NCBI GenBank assembly: GCA_016721725.1
Contig: JADKHN010000001.1
Location: 434,001 to 498,000, forward strand
Source of the DNA: Chitinophagaceae bacterium
Lineage (GTDB): Bacteria; Bacteroidota; Bacteroidia; Chitinophagales; Chitinophagaceae
Reading direction: 5' to 3'
DNA: 64,000 nucleotides
A program made the translations under genes and the position numbers. Below are positions 62,913 through 64,000 of this stretch, in pieces; within the stretch, counting starts at the first letter, position 1, and each line of letters starts with the position of its first letter. The notes under the pieces were generated by a model. It saw only the letters and a list, made by a program, of their open reading frames with translations, had not been told where the DNA came from and made no database searches.

Positions 62913-63455
62913 ATGAAACAGGCGATCAGCATCCTCTTTTGTCTATTTATTCTTCAGGCCGGCCTTAAGGCATTGAATCATCCTGATACCAGCGCCTTTC
63001 CCCGCGACTTCATCGGTAACTGGAAAGGCAAACTGCAATGGTTCGAGGCGGGTAAGCCCACTCGGGAAATCAGTATGCAACTGATCATTCAACCAGTCGA
63101 CAGTATCGGGCTGTATACCTGGCAGATCATCTATGGTGACGAGGGTAAAGACAACCGGCCATATATACTGAAAGCCGTTAACAGCGATGCCGGGCATTGG
63201 GTGGTGGACGAAGGAGACGGGATCCTTCTCGACAGTTATGTACATGGCAATTCCATCCACGGGGCCTTTACCGTCCAGGGAAGCACCGTCGTGGATAATT
63301 ATACGATCGAGGACGGCAAAATGAAAGTGGAATACCTCACCATCCGGCTGGGAGAAAAGAAAACGAGTGGAAAAGGCACGGAAGACACACCTTATGTGGA
63401 CAGTTACCGGGTGGCTGCCTACCAGTCGGGCGTATTGAGTAAAATAGGAAAATGA
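62913..63455 (+). CDS. Exported beta-barrel-like (lipocalin-like) protein of unknown function
   Basis: The 180-residue protein has a signal peptide (MKQAISILFCLFILQAGLKA). DFIGNWKGKLQWFEAGKPT at about residues 30-48 matches the G-x-W start of calycin or lipocalin-like barrels, and many alternating strands follow (YTWQIIYGDEGKDNRPYIL, DEGDGILLDSYVHGNSIHG). Function and ligand unknown. A long palindromic repeat follows its stop. Confidence 0.7.
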   Translation: MKQAISILFCLFILQAGLKALNHPDTSAFPRDFIGNWKGKLQWFEAGKPTREISMQLIIQPVDSIGLYTWQIIYGDEGKDNRPYILKAVNSDAGHWVVDEGDGILLDSYVHGNSIHGAFTVQGSTVVDNYTIEDGKMKVEYLTIRLGEKKTSGKGTEDTPYVDSYRVAAYQSGVLSKIGK

Positions 63456-63456
63456 T

Positions 63457-63565
63457 CTTTTACCACAAAGTGCACGAAGAAGGGGATTCACAAAGAAACA
63501 CAGAGAGGTACTATTTTTTTCTTTGTGGTACTTTGTCCATTTACTCCGTGTCCTTTGTGGTAAAA
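63457..63565. repeat. Long imperfect palindrome with TTTTACCACAAAG ends
   Basis: The left arm TTTTACCACAAAGTGCACGA and right arm TCCTTTGTGGTAAAA pair across about 110 bp. Inner copies of CACAAAG and CTTTGTGG pair again around a T-run. It sits between the small exported protein gene and lutB. Similar ACCACAAAG-type repeats are dispersed in many environmental genomes. Confidence 0.8.
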
Positions 63566-63631
63566 TTATCTGCCCTTAATGAATGGTTCCTATCCAATCG
63601 AGGTTGAATTATAACTTATCTTCGCAGCTGC

Positions 63632-64000
63632 ATGCAAGAAACCGCCAAAACCTTCATAGCCAAGAGCAGCATCAAGGCCGCCGACCTGGAACACCGGCGC
63701 AAGATCAATTTCAATATCGGCAAGTACAATGACGTGGTGCCCAAAGGCAAGGAACAGTTCGCCGATCTTCACCTGGCCAGGGAAAGGGCCAAGAACCTGA
63801 AATGGCGGGCCATTGAAACGCTCGACCAGCAACTCGAGGAATTCGAACTCAACTTCAGTAAACGCGGAGGCAGGGTGATCTGGGCTGAGAACGCCCAACA
63901 GGCCATCGACGAGATCCTCGCCATCTGCCGGGAAAAGAATTGCAAGACCCTCGTGAAGAGCAAGAGCATGGTCACTGAAGAGATCCACCTCAACGCGGCG
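63632..64000 (+). CDS. lutB: Lactate utilisation protein B (LutB), 5' part only
   Basis: The first 123 codons are present; the gene runs off the right edge. The N-terminal segment shows the LUD-domain pattern LKWRAIETLDQQLEEFE, GGRVIWAENAQQAIDEIL and the conserved LVKSKSMVTEEIHLN. LutB carries two 4Fe-4S clusters further on (not visible) and oxidises L-lactate together with LutA and LutC. The ATG at 63632 is preceded by TTATCTTCG, close to a -7 element. Confidence 0.85.
   Translation, partial: MQETAKTFIAKSSIKAADLEHRRKINFNIGKYNDVVPKGKEQFADLHLARERAKNLKWRAIETLDQQLEEFELNFSKRGGRVIWAENAQQAIDEILAICREKNCKTLVKSKSMVTEEIHLNAA

Overview
The window comes from a Bacteroidota genome, most likely of the Chitinophagaceae type. 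The evidence is several secreted proteins with C-terminal type IX secretion (T9SS) sorting domains, a GldA-like ABC ATPase, a TonB-dependent receptor with a carboxypeptidase-like plug extension, a CRTAC1-type FG-GAP/ASPIC protein, weak Shine-Dalgarno sequences, and repeated matches to the Bacteroidota -7 promoter element TAnnTTTG just upstream of genes. No rRNA, tRNA, CRISPR array, prophage or conjugative module is visible.

Layout. 1-5.7 kb: two large secreted surface proteins, divergently transcribed; the first runs off the left edge. 5.7-6.9 kb: pdxA. 6.9-14.3 kb: a nine-gene minus-strand cluster that starts at a good promoter and holds a TonB receptor, a 2TM protein, a periplasmic repeat protein, two paralogous membrane proteins, a winged-helix regulator, an ABC ATPase and permease, and a LolA-like protein. 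14.8-25.9 kb: plus-strand housekeeping genes (radA, comF family, a lipoprotein, a glutathione peroxidase, holB, a RicT-like PSP1 protein, gldA-like, eno, an FtsB/DivIC-like gene, nth). 26-32.5 kb: a frameshifted outer-membrane barrel, an orphan korA, an arginase-family protein, a K+ channel and PBP4. 32.6-40.3 kb: a PKD-repeat adhesin-like protein, mutL, and a GH3/serine-hydrolase gene split at a T9 run. 40.4-45.2 kb: small membrane or exported proteins and an acs gene broken by an insertion. 45.2-57 kb: an FG-GAP/ASPIC protein between two copies of a palindromic repeat, an M16 peptidase, a truncated alpha/beta hydrolase, an M43 metalloprotease, queA and a TylF-like methyltransferase. 57-64 kb: an L,D-transpeptidase, an ECF sigma/anti-sigma/barrel operon, kbl, two small exported proteins and the start of lutB.

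The most notable signals are not ordinary genes. (1) acs is split by a terminal-inverted-repeat element of about 508 bp carrying a decayed DUF559 (Vsr/PD-(D/E)XK-like) endonuclease domain. A 16-bp internal match links it to a short 125-bp MITE-like copy beside mutL, and related palindromic copies flank the FG-GAP gene. Together they look like a mobile-element family with non-autonomous derivatives. (2) Degenerate tandem arrays with a strict 7-bp period occur at about eight loci, some in frame inside holB, gldA and queA. The units differ from locus to locus but share a core resembling GGTTCAT/GATTGAA. (3) Several palindromes share GTC-loop-GAC tips with unrelated arms. (4) Three genes carry lesions: a T9 frameshift in a GH3-hydrolase fusion, a frameshift in a barrel protein, and a hydrolase lacking its catalytic His region. 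These may be real decay, programmed or phase-variable, or assembly errors.
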